Translations under genes and position numbers: made by a program
Source of the DNA: Rhizophagus clarus
Lineage: Eukaryota; Glomeromycota; Glomeromycetes; Glomerales; Glomeraceae
DNA length: 64,000 nucleotides
Direction of reading: 5' to 3'
Assembly (NCBI GenBank): GCA_015698045.1
Contig: BLAL01000298.1
Coordinates: forward strand, 186,001 to 250,000
Part shown: in pieces, positions 44,285-55,794 of the stretch
Layout: each line of letters opens with the position of its first letter
Position numbering within the stretch: position 1 is the stretch's first letter
The notes under the pieces: generated by a model
What the model saw: the letters and a program-made list of their open reading frames with translations, nothing else
Databases searched by the model: none
Told to the model about the DNA's origin: nothing

Positions 44285-45631
44285 TTATGAAAAATGTTGA
44301 TGAAAGATTAAGTTTCTTTTAGCCTGCCCAGTTCTTCTTAATACATCATCTGACATATAATTATCATCATCATTATCATCACCTTCTTCTGTATCATCTG
44401 TACCATCATTAAAGTTAGTTTCCCAAATATCCATATTTATTTCTAAAAAGTTATGCAAAATTATAGCACAACATGTGAATAAAACTCCCATTTTAACTGT
44501 TTTTATGTCAAGATCCCTTAACATCCTAAATCTTGCCTTTAGTCTTCCAAAGGCATTTTCTACTACAACTCTGTGATGTGAATGAAATCTGTTAAATTCT
44601 TTATATTTTCGAGTACTTGGGTCCTTGAAAGGTGGAATTAAAAAAGGAGAAATAGGGTAGGCTGAATCACCTAAAAGATAATCATCACCTTGGATAAGAT
44701 GAGAATAATTTTTATAAAAAGAAGAATTTCTGAACACTCGAGCATCATGTACTGAGCCTGGCCAGCCTATATCAAAATTAGTAAAAATACCTTTGTCATT
44801 TACAATACCCTGACAGTGAATAGCATAACGTTTTTTTCTGGTAAAGTAAACTTCTGGATCTTTACTTGGAGCATTTCTCATAGGAATATAGGTTCCATCA
44901 ACTGCTCCAATTACATTCTTAAGTCCTCCTAAACTTTCAAATCCTTCATGAACTCTTTGACGCTCCTCTGATGTAGGCCATTTAACAAAATTTTTTTTCT
45001 TTGATATAATAGCTTGAATAACTCGTTTAGTATAGAGAATTACCGTTCCTTCTCCTATTCCAAATCTTGAGCAAACCTCAAACAAACTTCCAGTGGATCC
45101 AAGTCGGAAGAGAAATACAGCTAACTGTAATTCAACACAAGCTTGAGGTTTACTTCCTTGTGATGAAAATACTGGATGTGATCGTATAAAATTAGTTAAT
45201 TGTTGAAAATGATGTGGAAGCATTCTCAAAATTCTTTTAAATCGAACAGAATCATAAAAGGGAAGAACATTTTGCCACCAGTCTTTTGATTTTACTACAT
45301 TATATAATCTTGGTCTTAAATAACGTGCATTCAATCGTCTTATCAAAGCAGCTTGTAAAATATTATTATCTTCTTCTTCACTTGAAGTTCCTTCTTCTTC
45401 TTCTTGTTCCTCTTCCAAAAACATTTGTAACCACAGTACATTATAAGTTCTTTCTTTAATATTCATATTGTAATGTAAAAGGAATGTTATGTAAAAGAAA
45501 TGAACGACGCGTAAAAGAAATGACGCGTGTAAAAGAAATGGCATGTAAAAGAAAAGGAATGTAAAGGAAATGAAGAGTTGCGAAAGCAAATCATAATTAT
45601 TATACATAGTATAACCGATCCGATCAATCAA
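44285..45631 (-). CDS. PIF/Harbinger DDE transposase, right copy
   Basis: Translation identical to that of 40,077-41,423, with the likely start at Met56 (45,466). All catalytic motifs (AVDGTYIPM, GDSAYPISP, VENAFGRLKARF) are intact. Being an exact mirror, it indicates that the palindrome formed very recently, is maintained by gene conversion, or is an assembly fold-back. Confidence 0.92.
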   Translation of the reverse strand: MIDRIGYTMYNNYDLLSQLFISFTFLFFYMPFLLHASFLLRVVHFFYITFLLHYNMNIKERTYNVLWLQMFLEEEQEEEEGTSSEEEDNNILQAALIRRLNARYLRPRLYNVVKSKDWWQNVLPFYDSVRFKRILRMLPHHFQQLTNFIRSHPVFSSQGSKPQACVELQLAVFLFRLGSTGSLFEVCSRFGIGEGTVILYTKRVIQAIISKKKNFVKWPTSEERQRVHEGFESLGGLKNVIGAVDGTYIPMRNAPSKDPEVYFTRKKRYAIHCQGIVNDKGIFTNFDIGWPGSVHDARVFRNSSFYKNYSHLIQGDDYLLGDSAYPISPFLIPPFKDPSTRKYKEFNRFHSHHRVVVENAFGRLKARFRMLRDLDIKTVKMGVLFTCCAIILHNFLEINMDIWETNFNDGTDDTEEGDDNDDDNYMSDDVLRRTGQAKRNLIFHQHFS

Positions 45632-45714
45632 AAATTGTGCTCAATTGTAACTACAATCTGATTGGTTATACATTTTTTCGGTCAATCCGATCCGATCTAG
45701 AATTGAACAGGGCT

Positions 45715-46152
45715 AATAATTTAGTAGTAAAACAACCACTTAATTTACCAGTATATTTAAAAAAAGGATAACCAATCGAAAATTTTTTTGATGAAAGTTT
45801 TTACTTATCTGGGTATAATGATTATCATAAATTTAAATAGATTCCGATTAGTGATCCGAATTATTTTCACTTTTTTAGTTCATCATCTATTATCTTTTTT
45901 TTTTTTTTTTTTTTCAACTGTCCTTTACTTGTTTGCTGATTCGAACTTAAAGGAATTAGCGCATCATAAGGCATAACGATCTAAGTCGTAAGGTTAGTCT
46001 ATAAAATAAATACATTTGGTATTTCTTTATTAGAGGTCGTTTTAATATTTCTAATACAAAATATGATAATCTGAATTTTTTTTAAAAATATTTTTTTCCT
46101 TAGATTATTATTTCTAAGAGTAATTTCAAAAAAAAATTTTATTATATTCGAC
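45715..46152. promoter_or_regulatory. Upstream region of the PRELI-domain gene
   Basis: About 440 bp between the Harbinger terminus and the PRELI-domain ATG. Contains a T17-type run (45,898-45,914) and AT-rich DNA. A 62-codon frame here has no protein-like character. No defined promoter element could be picked out. Confidence 0.35.
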
Positions 46153-46764
46153 ATGAAACTCTTTGAAGCCACACATACTTTTTTTTATAATTGGTCACAA
46201 GTTTCTGTGGCGAATTGGCGAAAATATCCTAATGCTAATTGCCCGCACGTTGTAGCCATAGATGTTTTGGACCGACATGTTGACCCTGAAACTGGCGTAC
46301 TACGAACTGAACGGTTGATAACATGCCATCAAACTATACCGGGCATGTTAAATAGATTGTGTGGTGGTTGTACTATATCTTACGCTAGAGAAGTTAGTGA
46401 AATCGATCCTCAAAATAAAGTTTTGAAGATGACCAGTTGTAATTTGTCTATGAATCATTTGATTAATGTCACCGAAACTGTTACTTATACCGAGGATCCA
46501 ACGAACCCATCAAGGTATGCAAAAAAAATTTTTTTTTTCTCCGTTTATTATTTAAAAATTGCTTCTAGTTTCTTTTAATTAATTAAACGCTTTCCATTTC
46601 TTAGAACGTTATTTAAACAAGAAGCAAGAATCAAATGTGGTGAATCAATCTCTCGATTCGCTGGATATATAGAAAACTTTTTTATTCAACGATTCAGAGA
46701 TAATGCAGCACTAGGACGACAAGGATTTGAAAATGTATTGATGGGTCAAGGGGAAGCTGCATAA
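46153..46764 (+). CDS. PRELI/MSF1-domain protein (Ups2/PRELID3-like)
   Basis: Two exons, 46,153-46,514 and 46,605-46,764, with a 90-bp intron (GTATGC...TTAG) in phase 2; 173 residues, the usual family length. It starts MKLFEATHTFFYNWSQVSVA, followed by the family hallmarks WRKYPNANCPHVVAIDVLDR, DPETGVLRTERLITC and MTSCNLSMNHLINVTETVTY, and ends with an amphipathic helix (FIQRFRDNAALGRQGFENVL). PRELI-domain proteins carry phospholipids (phosphatidic acid or phosphatidylserine) across the mitochondrial intermembrane space together with a Mdm35/TRIAP1 partner. The opening MKLFE and the VDPETG-LRTERLI pattern point to the Ups2/SLMO/PRELID3 branch rather than Ups1. No signal peptide, as expected. 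Complete and apparently functional. Confidence 0.92.
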
Positions 46765-47311
46765 AAATAGAATTGGAACTTCCCCCCTTTCACACACACA
46801 AAAAAGGACAGTTTTTTTTTTTTTTATAATAGATATACAGTATATAGTATTACGGTATATGCATATACGTAAAATATATACATATATAAAAAAAAAAAAA
46901 AATTTAAAAAAAGTATTCAATATATTATTCTAATGATACCAATACCAGGTACTATTATTAATTTCCTTCCCAAAATTTCTTTAATTTCTTCTGTAAAAGT
47001 TTTTCCATAAACTTTCGCCGCTTTAGATTCAAAAAAAAACTACACATCAAAAATCATTCACACCATCAACGCCATCATTTTAGTTTATCAACACATTTTT
47101 ATGTATAAAAATTATGTAATTTGATATATAGTTTAATTTATCGTTTGTTCATTTATCAGTCTAAAAAAAAAGACAATAAAATTATTTTACAATATAAAAA
47201 TTATATTCTTTTTTTGTCAATTTTTTTGTACTTTAAGAAATCAATTGGACGAATTCTTAAAGAATCTCGTTAATATTATTTTTTAATTAGATAAAATCTT
47301 ATATAAAATCT
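46765..47311. other. Convergent 3-prime region between two host genes
   Basis: About 550 bp between the stop codons of the PRELI-domain gene (plus) and the NIFK-like gene (minus). AT-rich with poly-T, poly-A and TATATACATA tracts. It holds both 3-prime untranslated regions. No extra gene. Confidence 0.45.
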
Positions 47312-48582
47312 CTATTTTGCAATCTTTTTTTTCTTTGTCTCTTTCTCTTCTAAATTTTCAAATTTTATATGTTTAGCTTTTGGCATAACATTTGCAGCCT
47401 ATACAACAATTAAATAATAGATCAAAAAACAAAAAAAGTTAATCCAAATTTATAATCAAATGAATTTTTTTTAGAAATTATTTAATAACTTACATAACCA
47501 GGAAAATCATAATCGACTCCCAAATCTTTTAATTTTTTTCGTTTCATTTCTTCTTTTTTAACTAATTTCTGAATTCTATTTTCTACCTGTTTTAATGATT
47601 TCTTTTTGGTACGTCTTTTTAATTCCACTTTAAGATATGGTTCAGGTTTATATACTTTATTCGCTCCTATCCACATGTATGGATTTATTTTTTCTTGAGG
47701 TACTATTTTACCTGATATAATAACATTAAATTAGATTTAAAAAAAAAAAATTTTCAGTCAACAATTGGAATTTGAATGAACTTACATTGGAGAAGTCGAT
47801 TATATAAAGGATAATTGTGCATTGTTTCAGCTACTATTTCTGCAACTTCATTAGATGCAAATTCAATAAATGCGAAATGTTTTGATTTTCCAGTCTAATA
47901 ATTAAAAAAAAGAATCATCAATTTACTTGAATAAAGAAGAAATACAGGATATCGATGAAATATTCACTGATGTCTTGGGACCCCTGAAGGGAGGGCAGCA
48001 TCGGTGTATATGGAGTTTTCTTAGATATCCATGAAATGACAGGTTTATCTCATTGTATGATGCATACACCGATGGATCTTATAGATTTATACTTTTTCTA
48101 AACCAGTGGAGCAATTGTCAAAAAAATCCATCGATGTATACATAATACCAATGAGATAAATCATTTTAATATATTTTCAATAAAAAATGACCTTCTTATT
48201 TCTATATAATTTTAATTTAGTAACAGTTCCAAACTGATCAAAATATGATTGCATCTGTTCCTCATAAAATCCATGTGGTATTCTTCCAAGATATATAACC
48301 CCTGGTGTCATTTTTTCACCCTAAACAAAGGAGAAAATAAACAATTTTTTTTTTTAACGATCAAACAGCTTTTACATGATCAAAAACCTTATCCTTAATA
48401 GCTTCCAATTTCTTCTTTAATGCTTTCTCATTATTGATGTCTAACGAAAAAGTCGATGGATCTCCTTCAATAGCGTCATTCACTTTATAATCTTCTTCGT
48501 CAGAACTATCTTCCCCTTCACTACTACTTAATATTTCTGAAGATACTTTCATAAAAGTTACTTCTTTCTCATTTTTATCCAT
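47312..48582 (-). CDS. Nop15/NIFK-like RRM ribosome-biogenesis protein
   Basis: Five exons (minus): 48,376-48,582, 48,192-48,320, 47,786-47,894, 47,494-47,711 and 47,312-47,398, giving 249 residues with consistent phases. The acidic N-terminus ([14 protein letters not shown]) precedes one RRM: RNP2 in [20 protein letters not shown]1 in [13 protein letters not shown], then [20 protein letters not shown]. The C-terminal region is strongly basic ([20 protein letters not shown]). This is the layout of yeast Nop15 and human NIFK, nucleolar proteins needed for 27S/ITS2 pre-rRNA processing and 60S subunit assembly. Introns 1, 3 and 4 are 55-95 bp. Intron 2 is 297 bp and contains a hairpin repeat. 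Its donor GTCATT is atypical, but the reading frame and RRM conservation support it. Confidence 0.9.
48042..48162. repeat. Inverted repeat inside NIFK-like intron 2
   Basis: Arms 48,042-48,075 (GGTTTATCTCATTGTATGAT, then GCATACACCGATGG) and 48,128-48,162 (reverse complement GATTTATCTCATTGGTATTA, then GTATACATCGATGG) surround a loop of about 52 bp. A third partial copy (CATCGGTGTATA at 47,999-48,010) pairs with the first arm. A small MITE-like insertion would explain why this intron is three to five times longer than the others. Confidence 0.6.
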
Positions 48583-48834
48583 TATTATATTATTTTTTTT
48601 TTCACCCGATTATCGTTTTTTTTTTTTTTTTACAATTCATTTTTGTCATTATATATCACGTGATTTAAATTGTGCGGTAAGATCATGAAATATTACCTAT
48701 TTATCTCGACTTAAGATCAGGTTTGGAACGAGTTCTAAAAAAATTTTTTTTTTTTTGGTATAAAAGCGATGCAGTTGATCCTTTTACGTTTGTTGTGTAA
48801 ACAATGTTTTCTATCTACCTCTTTTCATTACGCC

Positions 48835-48866
<32 letters not shown>

Positions 48867-51800
48867 GAGGTCCGTAGTAAATGAAAAAAATAAATGAAAT
48901 CCGACCGTGACAATGAAATCCCCAAAGAAAGATAAACTGTCAGAACGAACACAATGTTAAAGAAATTGATGAACAAAATAACAACAAATTCAAAAGATAG
49001 CGCATGCATCAACAATCACGATGAGAAAAAATCAGCATAATAACGATTAAAAAGAGCAGCAAAAGCACGTGGCGAAACTTTTCGCGGGAACTAACAACTC
49101 AAAAATTAAATTAATAGATGAATATTGGGAATTATTGTGTCATGATACTTTTGATATGAAACATACACAAAGTCACAAAGATAAAAAAAGATTATGTTAT
49201 CAATTAATATTTTTCTTAATGAATTTGTGGATTACATAACTCAAAAAAAAAAAGGTGAGAATAGATTTTCTTTGCGGAACCTCAGGATTGGAAAGATAAG
49301 AGTTTCCGAACTTCCGATTATTATCATTTTAGTCGACTTAATTTTAATAAACCTGTTTACAGAAAAATTCAGGTTTAAAAAGTTTGCTTTTAGAAAAGAA
49401 TTCAAAGCGAAAATGATTGGCTGAACCTTAAGAGATTTCGGTAGATCATTATCATTGAGCTCTTTTTTTTTTTGAAAAAAAAATTATTAATAATTACTCA
49501 ACGGGCTGTGTACATTATAATCTATTTATTTAGATAAGTTGCATAGGATTAAATTGTACAAGTAATTTTTCTCATGGAAATGGATGACTCAATCGTAAAC
49601 AATTTTTTGTCCTAGCCCAAGAAAGAATGAAGATCACTTTCGAACTAACTAAACGGCTCATCAGATGTTTCCTCCGAAAAAAGAAAGGAAAAAAAAAAAA
49701 TCAAAAAGGGCTATCATTTGATGTCAACTTCAAAGATACGCGAAGAAAAAACGGATGATTAAAAATAAAAATAAAACAACTTAAAGATTGCAAGATTGCA
49801 CAATGTGCATCCGATATATAATATGGTAAGATGAATAGAAAGAAATCAAACATAAATAATAACTACAGAAATAATTTTAAAGTTTTATACTGCAATATGT
49901 GAATCAACAACAATCTGTGTATCCTTTTAATTCTTTTCATTTTGAATGAAAATATCCTTCAGCTTTTCTTTAAAGAAGATAGAAAAAAATTTAAGAGATT
50001 CCAAAGATGGATGTTTCGTATTTTACGCTTATTTCATCTTTCCACATGTTTCAATAATATTTGATTGGTTTAATTGAATATTATATTATTTTATAAATAT
50101 AGATATTTTATATCGGGAATTCTATTTTTAAATATCCACTTAACTAAAATGGTCCCATAGATTTCTGTGCATTGTTTAATTTATATTAAAAAGCCACAAA
50201 TTAGACATATTTGATCAACCGCAATCAATTTCTGTGCCGCAGTAGACTTCGAAGGAAGTGTCTAAAGACACGTTTTAAATTTGTTAAACCGTTTTTGAAA
50301 CATTTCTTTGAACTTTTTTAGTTCACAGTAATTTAGAAACTTCATTTGTTTGTATTGAAAAAAAATTTTTTTTATTTTTTTTTTTTTTTAGGGGAAGTTT
50401 TTAATACCTGATATATAATTATGCCACATTTTTGATTTTCTTTGTTTATATTGTCAACACGCGAAAGCTAGGCAAAATCGTCCACATGCATAGATTGGAA
50501 GTTGTCTTTCTTGTCAAATCAAAATCGAATGAATATTTTTTTGAAAGAAAAAAAAAAAAAATAAATTTTATTTAAGCAAACTCCAATACATTTTGAATGC
50601 ATCCCCTTCAAACCAACTTAATCTTTTTTTTTCCTAAAGTTTTTTTGAGGGACAAAAAAATTTTTTTGTGGAGAAATCTTGCAGAATTATTTAATTATTT
50701 ATTTATTTTTATTATTATTACCATTATCATTATTTATCTTTGACACCGGATTTATTTTTTTTATTTCCAAAAAGTTTTAAATAAAAACAAAACAATATTA
50801 TAAAACATTTTGATGTTTGCATAAATTTATTATTTCTTTGAAAGTTTTTTTCTTTTTCTTTGTAAAAAAAAATCATGATTATTGAATTGACTGCGGAATA
50901 GATGATACACCAAATTTGGCAATTAAATTTAAAATGTGTTTCGATGTCCCGTCATGTGTATCATATGACCAATCGTTACATTACACAATCACAAGTATAA
51001 ATAAACACTCTAATTATAGTTTATTTATATTTATAGCTTTTTGATGTTGTAAACGCCTTGTTTGTATAAATGGGAAAAAGGGAAAAACCGCTTTGGATTG
51101 TAAAGGTTCACCAAAAGTCATCAACTCAAAACGCTCCCAGATTTAACTTACTTTTTTGTGCAATTTCCTCTAAAGAGAATTTAATTCTCGTATCCAAACT
51201 TGTTTAGTACTTCTCTAAATTTCCGGAAATTTTCGAAATTATTCATGCATAGATAAAATAAATTGTACCTTTGTGCATATTCTGTGTAATCATTTACAAT
51301 TGTGGTATCTGGATCATCTCCTCCCTCTCCCTTTCTCCTCCCCCCCTCTTTTTTTATTAATACGTAATATTAAAAAGGTCACCGAAAATCTATCTTTATA
51401 AAAATATATATATATACTTACAATCTATAGTTAGCTTATTGTACAATATTCATAAATAGAGTGCCCCCAACTTGAAGTGTTACCCACTCACAACATTTTT
51501 TCACACTTGTTGATATTTTTATCTCTTTTGAACTATTCTTACCTAAAAATCTCTGACATTTCTTTTTTTTTCATCCTTTAAAAAAATCTATCAAGTTTAT
51601 AATAGAAGTGAGTTTTAAAAAAAGAACAACCAGGAATAAACTCACACAAACGCGTCCACTAATTCGAACTACTAAATTTCATAGTAAAAAAAAATTATTT
51701 TTTTTTTTCCTTCCTCCTGTTTCTATTAAAAAGTAAGTATTTTTTAAAAAAGAAAAAATTTTTGTTGGTTGGTTTGTTCAACCTCCATTCTTTCTTTTCT

Positions 51801-52042
51801 TTTTTTTTGTTTTCATTTTTTTTATTTTGAATATTTTCTTCATTTTTTCATGAATTTTTCCAAAATTTTTTTTCTTTCCTCAATGAAACCTCTCATTTTT
51901 TTCTTATCAAATTTTCGAGCTTTTCTCTTTTTGTTTCAATTTTTATCCGTTAAATATTTCATTATTTAATTCTTTTTATGAATTTTGAATTAATGTTTAA
52001 TTTCTTTTTCCAATTTTTCAGTTTTTAATATAATAACTAAAA
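48583..52042. promoter_or_regulatory. 3.5-kb divergent intergenic region
   Basis: Lies between the NIFK-like gene (minus) and the MADS-box gene (plus), so it holds both promoters and probably a long leader for the MADS gene. CT/T-rich tracts are frequent near 50,370, 51,320-51,360 and 51,700-52,020, the last just upstream of the MADS ATG. Open frames at 49,194-49,424 and 51,769-51,969 have low-complexity or random composition and are not called. No transposon ends were recognised, which is unusual for this window. Confidence 0.4.
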
Positions 52043-52493
52043 ATGGGTCGTAAGAAAATTCAAATAAAACCAATCAAAGACGAAAGAAACAGACAAGTAA
52101 GGCTAATTTATCGTCGAATTATAGTTACATCGTTATTTTTCATTTATTTCTCGTTGAATTTTATCTTAATCTCGTTAATTCATTTTTCGTTATCAGGTGA
52201 CTTTCTTAAAACGCAAGTATGGTCTAATGAAAAAGGCCTATGAACTCAGTGTATTATGTGATTGCGAGATTGCTTTAATTATCTTTAATTCAAATAATAA
52301 ACTCGTACAATATGCAAGTACTGACATTGATAAAATATTGTTAAAATATACCGAGGTAAAGAAATTTCTTTCTTTACGTGCTTTATGATTGCTGCGCCAT
52401 TTTCAATTCAGTAAAAAAAATTTTTTTTTTTCTTTTTATAGTACAGCGAGCCTCACGAAAGTAAAGGTAACCATGATGTAGGTATTTTGTTTT

Positions 52494-52532
<39 letters not shown>

Positions 52533-53813
52533 ATAGAATCACCTTTATATATAATGACAAATACATATTTTATTATTATTATTATATTGTTATTTAGTTT
52601 GCTAACACAGCAGACCATGATGATGATGATAATCCACCGCCAGGATTTGATACTACAAGTGATGTCAAGGTTTGTTTTCATTACATATATCACTTCTAAT
52701 CCCTAAAGATAAAAAATTTGAATCGGCAAATCCGTTATTCTCTGTGATTTGGTTTGACATAATACCTGAGTTTGATATTAAAGCGTTATAGCATATCTTT
52801 TTTCATAGCAGTACGCACAACCACAAGTTTCTACTCCTTATTCCATTAATAATTACCAAATGTACGCGCAACCTCAACAACAATATATGGTATGTAGCAC
52901 TATATCGAACTTTTATTAATTTCACGTCACATCATTCATATTAATTTTTTTTCAACATTTAGACCACACAATATTATAATCCACAAGTAACTCAAGCCAT
53001 GCATCAATCAATGTCTGCGATGTCGCTTCCAATGACCACTGTTCCGATGCAAGTCCCTCCATCCGTTCCCCCAACGGTTTCAATGAATAATGTTCCTACA
53101 TCAATTTCTACTCCTCAACAACAACAAATCACAATAACTACGACTGCTGCTGCTTCCTTACCAATTTCATCTCCTCAAATTGATACACCAACAGGAGAAT
53201 TAGTATCACCTCCTCTTATATCACCTTCTCCAAAGAAACCAAAACTTCGTGTTCACATTCCAGAAGCTAAAGATAAACCATCTGGTCAGGCTGCAAGTCA
53301 TCAACCTCAACCTTCTCAGCAACAAGATCAATCTCCAGATCAGGATGAAGCGCCTTCAGATTCACAACAGCCAATGGTAACGCAACCCGTAAGTATAATT
53401 AAGTTATGATTTTTATATCATTAACATATTTTAAATTAATTATTTATGTTTATGCATGTGTGCATATTTTTGAACTGGAAAAAAAGATGGCATCAAATCG
53501 TCCAACTCCTGCGACCGCTGAGGCAGGTCCTACCTCAGCATTACCATCACAATTCGCGCAGAATTTGCCATCACCTTCAACTTTCTTTTCCGAATTTTAT
53601 AAAACAAATGAACTACCTAGTCCTCTAACGTTTGGTAATACGCCTACGAGTGCCCAACCTGGCGCTTTTCATTGGCCACCACGAGCTAATTATCAGCATC
53701 AACCTTCTCCATTAGCAAAACACGAAAATAGTTCTCTATCAAAATCACGTCCAGCACCTTCCGATAATAACGATGAGAGTGAAGAACCAGAAAAGAAGAA
53801 GACGAAAAATTGA
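52043..53813 (+). CDS. MEF2-type MADS-box transcription factor (Rlm1-like)
   Basis: Seven exons (52,043-52,096; 52,197-52,355; 52,442-52,477; 52,599-52,670; 52,809-52,889; 52,963-53,388; 53,487-53,813), all phase 0, giving 384 residues. Residues 1-60 are a MEF2-class MADS domain ([18 protein letters not shown], then [20 protein letters not shown] and [10 protein letters not shown]). A MEF2-like extension ([20 protein letters not shown]) follows. The rest is disordered and Q/P/S/T-rich, with a conserved patch [12 protein letters not shown] (about 230) and a C-terminal [13 protein letters not shown]...FHWPP motif shared by fungal Rlm1/MEF2 factors. A basic KKKTKN ends the protein. Such factors bind CTA(A/T)4TAG boxes and in yeasts act below the cell-wall-integrity MAP kinase. 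S/T-P sites are abundant, fitting MAPK control. The splice before ATG GCA (53,487) uses an A-rich acceptor and is the least certain. Confidence 0.92.
52495..52531 (+). repeat. 37-nt poly-T tract in MADS gene intron 3
   Basis: Uninterrupted T run in the intron between exons 52,442-52,477 and 52,599-52,670. It lies just after the donor rather than at the acceptor, so it is not a normal polypyrimidine tract. Length is likely to vary between nuclei or assemblies. Confidence 0.8.
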
Positions 53814-55167
53814 ATTACTACGAATTATATTACTACATTAGTCTCTTAAAATTTCTTCGTATTTCCGATATTTTTACGAACAATCTATGGATCCAAACAT
53901 AAAAATTTAGACATTAATCATGTCAGGAATTCTTTAATTTTATTATCAAAGAAAAAGTGTGATAGATAATAATAATTGGATTAATGAGTTAATAATGAAG
54001 TGCAGAACATTTGTTCATTTTTTTTTTTAGAATTTTAATGATGGGTTTAGATTTTAGGTAAAACATTTATTTTTATTTTTTTTTTTTCTTTTTTTTTCTT
54101 TTTTTTTTTTCAAATGGACTTTATTATTACAAAAGACAAAAGACATTTCTTAAAAATATCACCTTAGTCACACACATTTATCTTTTATTACATTATTATC
54201 ACTTTAACTTTCTGTTTTATATCTCCAATTTACGTCGTTTTTAATAGTCATTTTGTATTATATATAACGAAGTTTCACCTTTTTCGTCAACAATTTTTCT
54301 TTTATTTTTCTTTTTTTCTTTTTTCTTGCGTCAGGGATTTAATAATCGAACTAAAATATGTAGTATTGTGAAAATCGGTTAATTTTTTAATACGTAGTCG
54401 CGTGTATCAGTTATATATTACATATTAATTTAGTCATAATTCTTTTCTCTGACGGACATTTTTTCTTTTCTATTTAGTTTACTTTGATTTATTTTTCTTA
54501 AAAAAAAAAAAAAAAAATTCTTTAAAATAATTAACAAAAAAAAAAAAATTAAGGATATTTTTAAAATTTTAATTTCGATGCTTTTAGTATAATAATTTGA
54601 TGCTTCAAATTTTATTTTATATATATACAAAATCTGTTCCAAGTTCTTAAATGCTGTATATATATACTTCATTGAAGGATGTGGTGTAAGATTAAAATAA
54701 ACTTTCACGTGATCTAGTAATAAAATTAGGTGGAATAAAAAAAAAAAAATTAGCTACTAATAAATATTAAAAGCTTTTTAAGATTAAGTATAATAATTTT
54801 AGTGCATTATAATTCTATCTGTATCTTAATATAGTAACAAGTAATTTATAAGAATAAAAGGAAATATTAGTTATATTATTAAATATTATTTATAATATTT
54901 AGTAAAAAATTTTATTATAATAATTTATTATATAACTTACTAAAATTTTATTCAATTAATTATAAAATACTGCTATTTATTAATAATTATTTACCTATCC
55001 AATTAACTTTAAATCTTTAATTAAACCTAACTAATTTAATTTTAACTTATCTAATCAATTAAAATTTATAATTTAGTAATAAATAGATATTTTTTATTCT
55101 TAATTTGTTATTTTTGCTTACTAATTTTAACTATATATAAGTAAAACAAAATTATTTTTTATATTTA
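53814..55167. other. 3-prime region and AT-rich spacer, no gene seen
   Basis: MADS-gene 3-prime untranslated region followed by AT-rich DNA with T-rich tracts (54,076-54,110) and A-rich ones. The minus-strand frame at 54,430-54,708 is low complexity (K, N, I, F) and not supported. Confidence 0.4.
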
Positions 55168-55600
55168 ATTCATGATTTATAACAATCAGAAAAAATTATG
55201 GAAAAAAATATAAATATTTTTTGTGATTATATTATAATCCAGTGATCTAATGTCAATAAACTTTTTTTTATTGTGTAACTTCATATCTTCTATAAAACAA
55301 AATAAAGATCATTAAAATTAGACTAATAGAATATGAGATAATTACAAAACCAATTTTTTTCAAGGCATATCAGATTCTAATATATATTAGAATCTAATAT
55401 GCCTTAAAAAAAATTGGTTTTGTAATTATCTCATGTTCTATTAGTCCAATTTCAGCAATCTTTTTTTTAATTTGTAGAGAATATGAAGAGCTATATGATA
55501 TAAAGCTTTCATTAAAATTCAATCACTAAATCATGATATAATCGTAAAAATGTTTTCATTTTTTTCCCATAATTTTTTCTGATTATTATCCAAATCACAA
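55168..55600. repeat. 430-bp fold-back element with ~210-bp arms
   Basis: Inverted arms: AATCAGAAAAAATTATGG at 55,184 pairs with CCATAATTTTTTCTGATT at about 55,567. The inner arms (TAATAGAATATGAGATAATT, then ACAAAACCAATTTTTTT at 55,324-55,361) pair with AAAAAAATTGGTTTTGT, then AATTATCTCATGTTCTATTA. The centre is near 55,384 (AGATTCTAATATATATTAGA). The inner 130 bp is almost perfect and the outer part more diverged. A transcript would form a long hairpin. No target duplication resolved. Confidence 0.8.
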
Positions 55601-55790
55601 AATAAATTTTTTTTTTTTTATTATTATCAACATGGTGGGTTATGCTTGATAATACAAATGTTAAGAAATACATTGAAATCTACATGAATATAGACTATCA
55701 ATAAAATATTTCTTTATTAACTATATTATCTATGCTACTGCTCCTAAAGGAATACAGCCGACTAGTCACCATAAGTTAATAGTGACGTAA
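55601..55790. other. AT-rich spacer before decayed LINE
   Basis: Nothing recognised. The 3-prime end of the decayed LINE lies somewhere near 55,790 but could not be fixed by a target duplication. Confidence 0.35.
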
Positions 55791-55794
55791 GTCA

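Larger units (their letters stand above)
39994..45714. mobile_element. Head-to-head PIF/Harbinger pair forming a 5.7-kb palindrome
   Basis: All four genes are mirror images about position 42,854: each pair of gene coordinates sums to 85,708 and the translations are identical. The arms are 39,994-42,846 and 42,862-45,714, with a 15-nt spacer (42,847-42,861). The outer ends are AGCCCTGTTCAATTCTAG and its reverse complement. AAT lies immediately outside (39,973-39,975 before the duplicated terminus, and 45,715-45,717), a possible 3-bp duplication. The right copy (42,847-45,714, 2868 bp) has both termini; the left copy lacks the last 15 nt at the centre. Confidence 0.9.

Noticed and set aside
49194..49424. 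76-residue plus-strand frame in the intergenic region
   Set aside because: No recognisable motif, no splice context; length is within chance for this composition.
54430..54708. 92-residue minus-strand frame
   Set aside because: Crosses poly-A/T tracts and is K/N/I/F-rich; probably part of the MADS-gene 3-prime flank.
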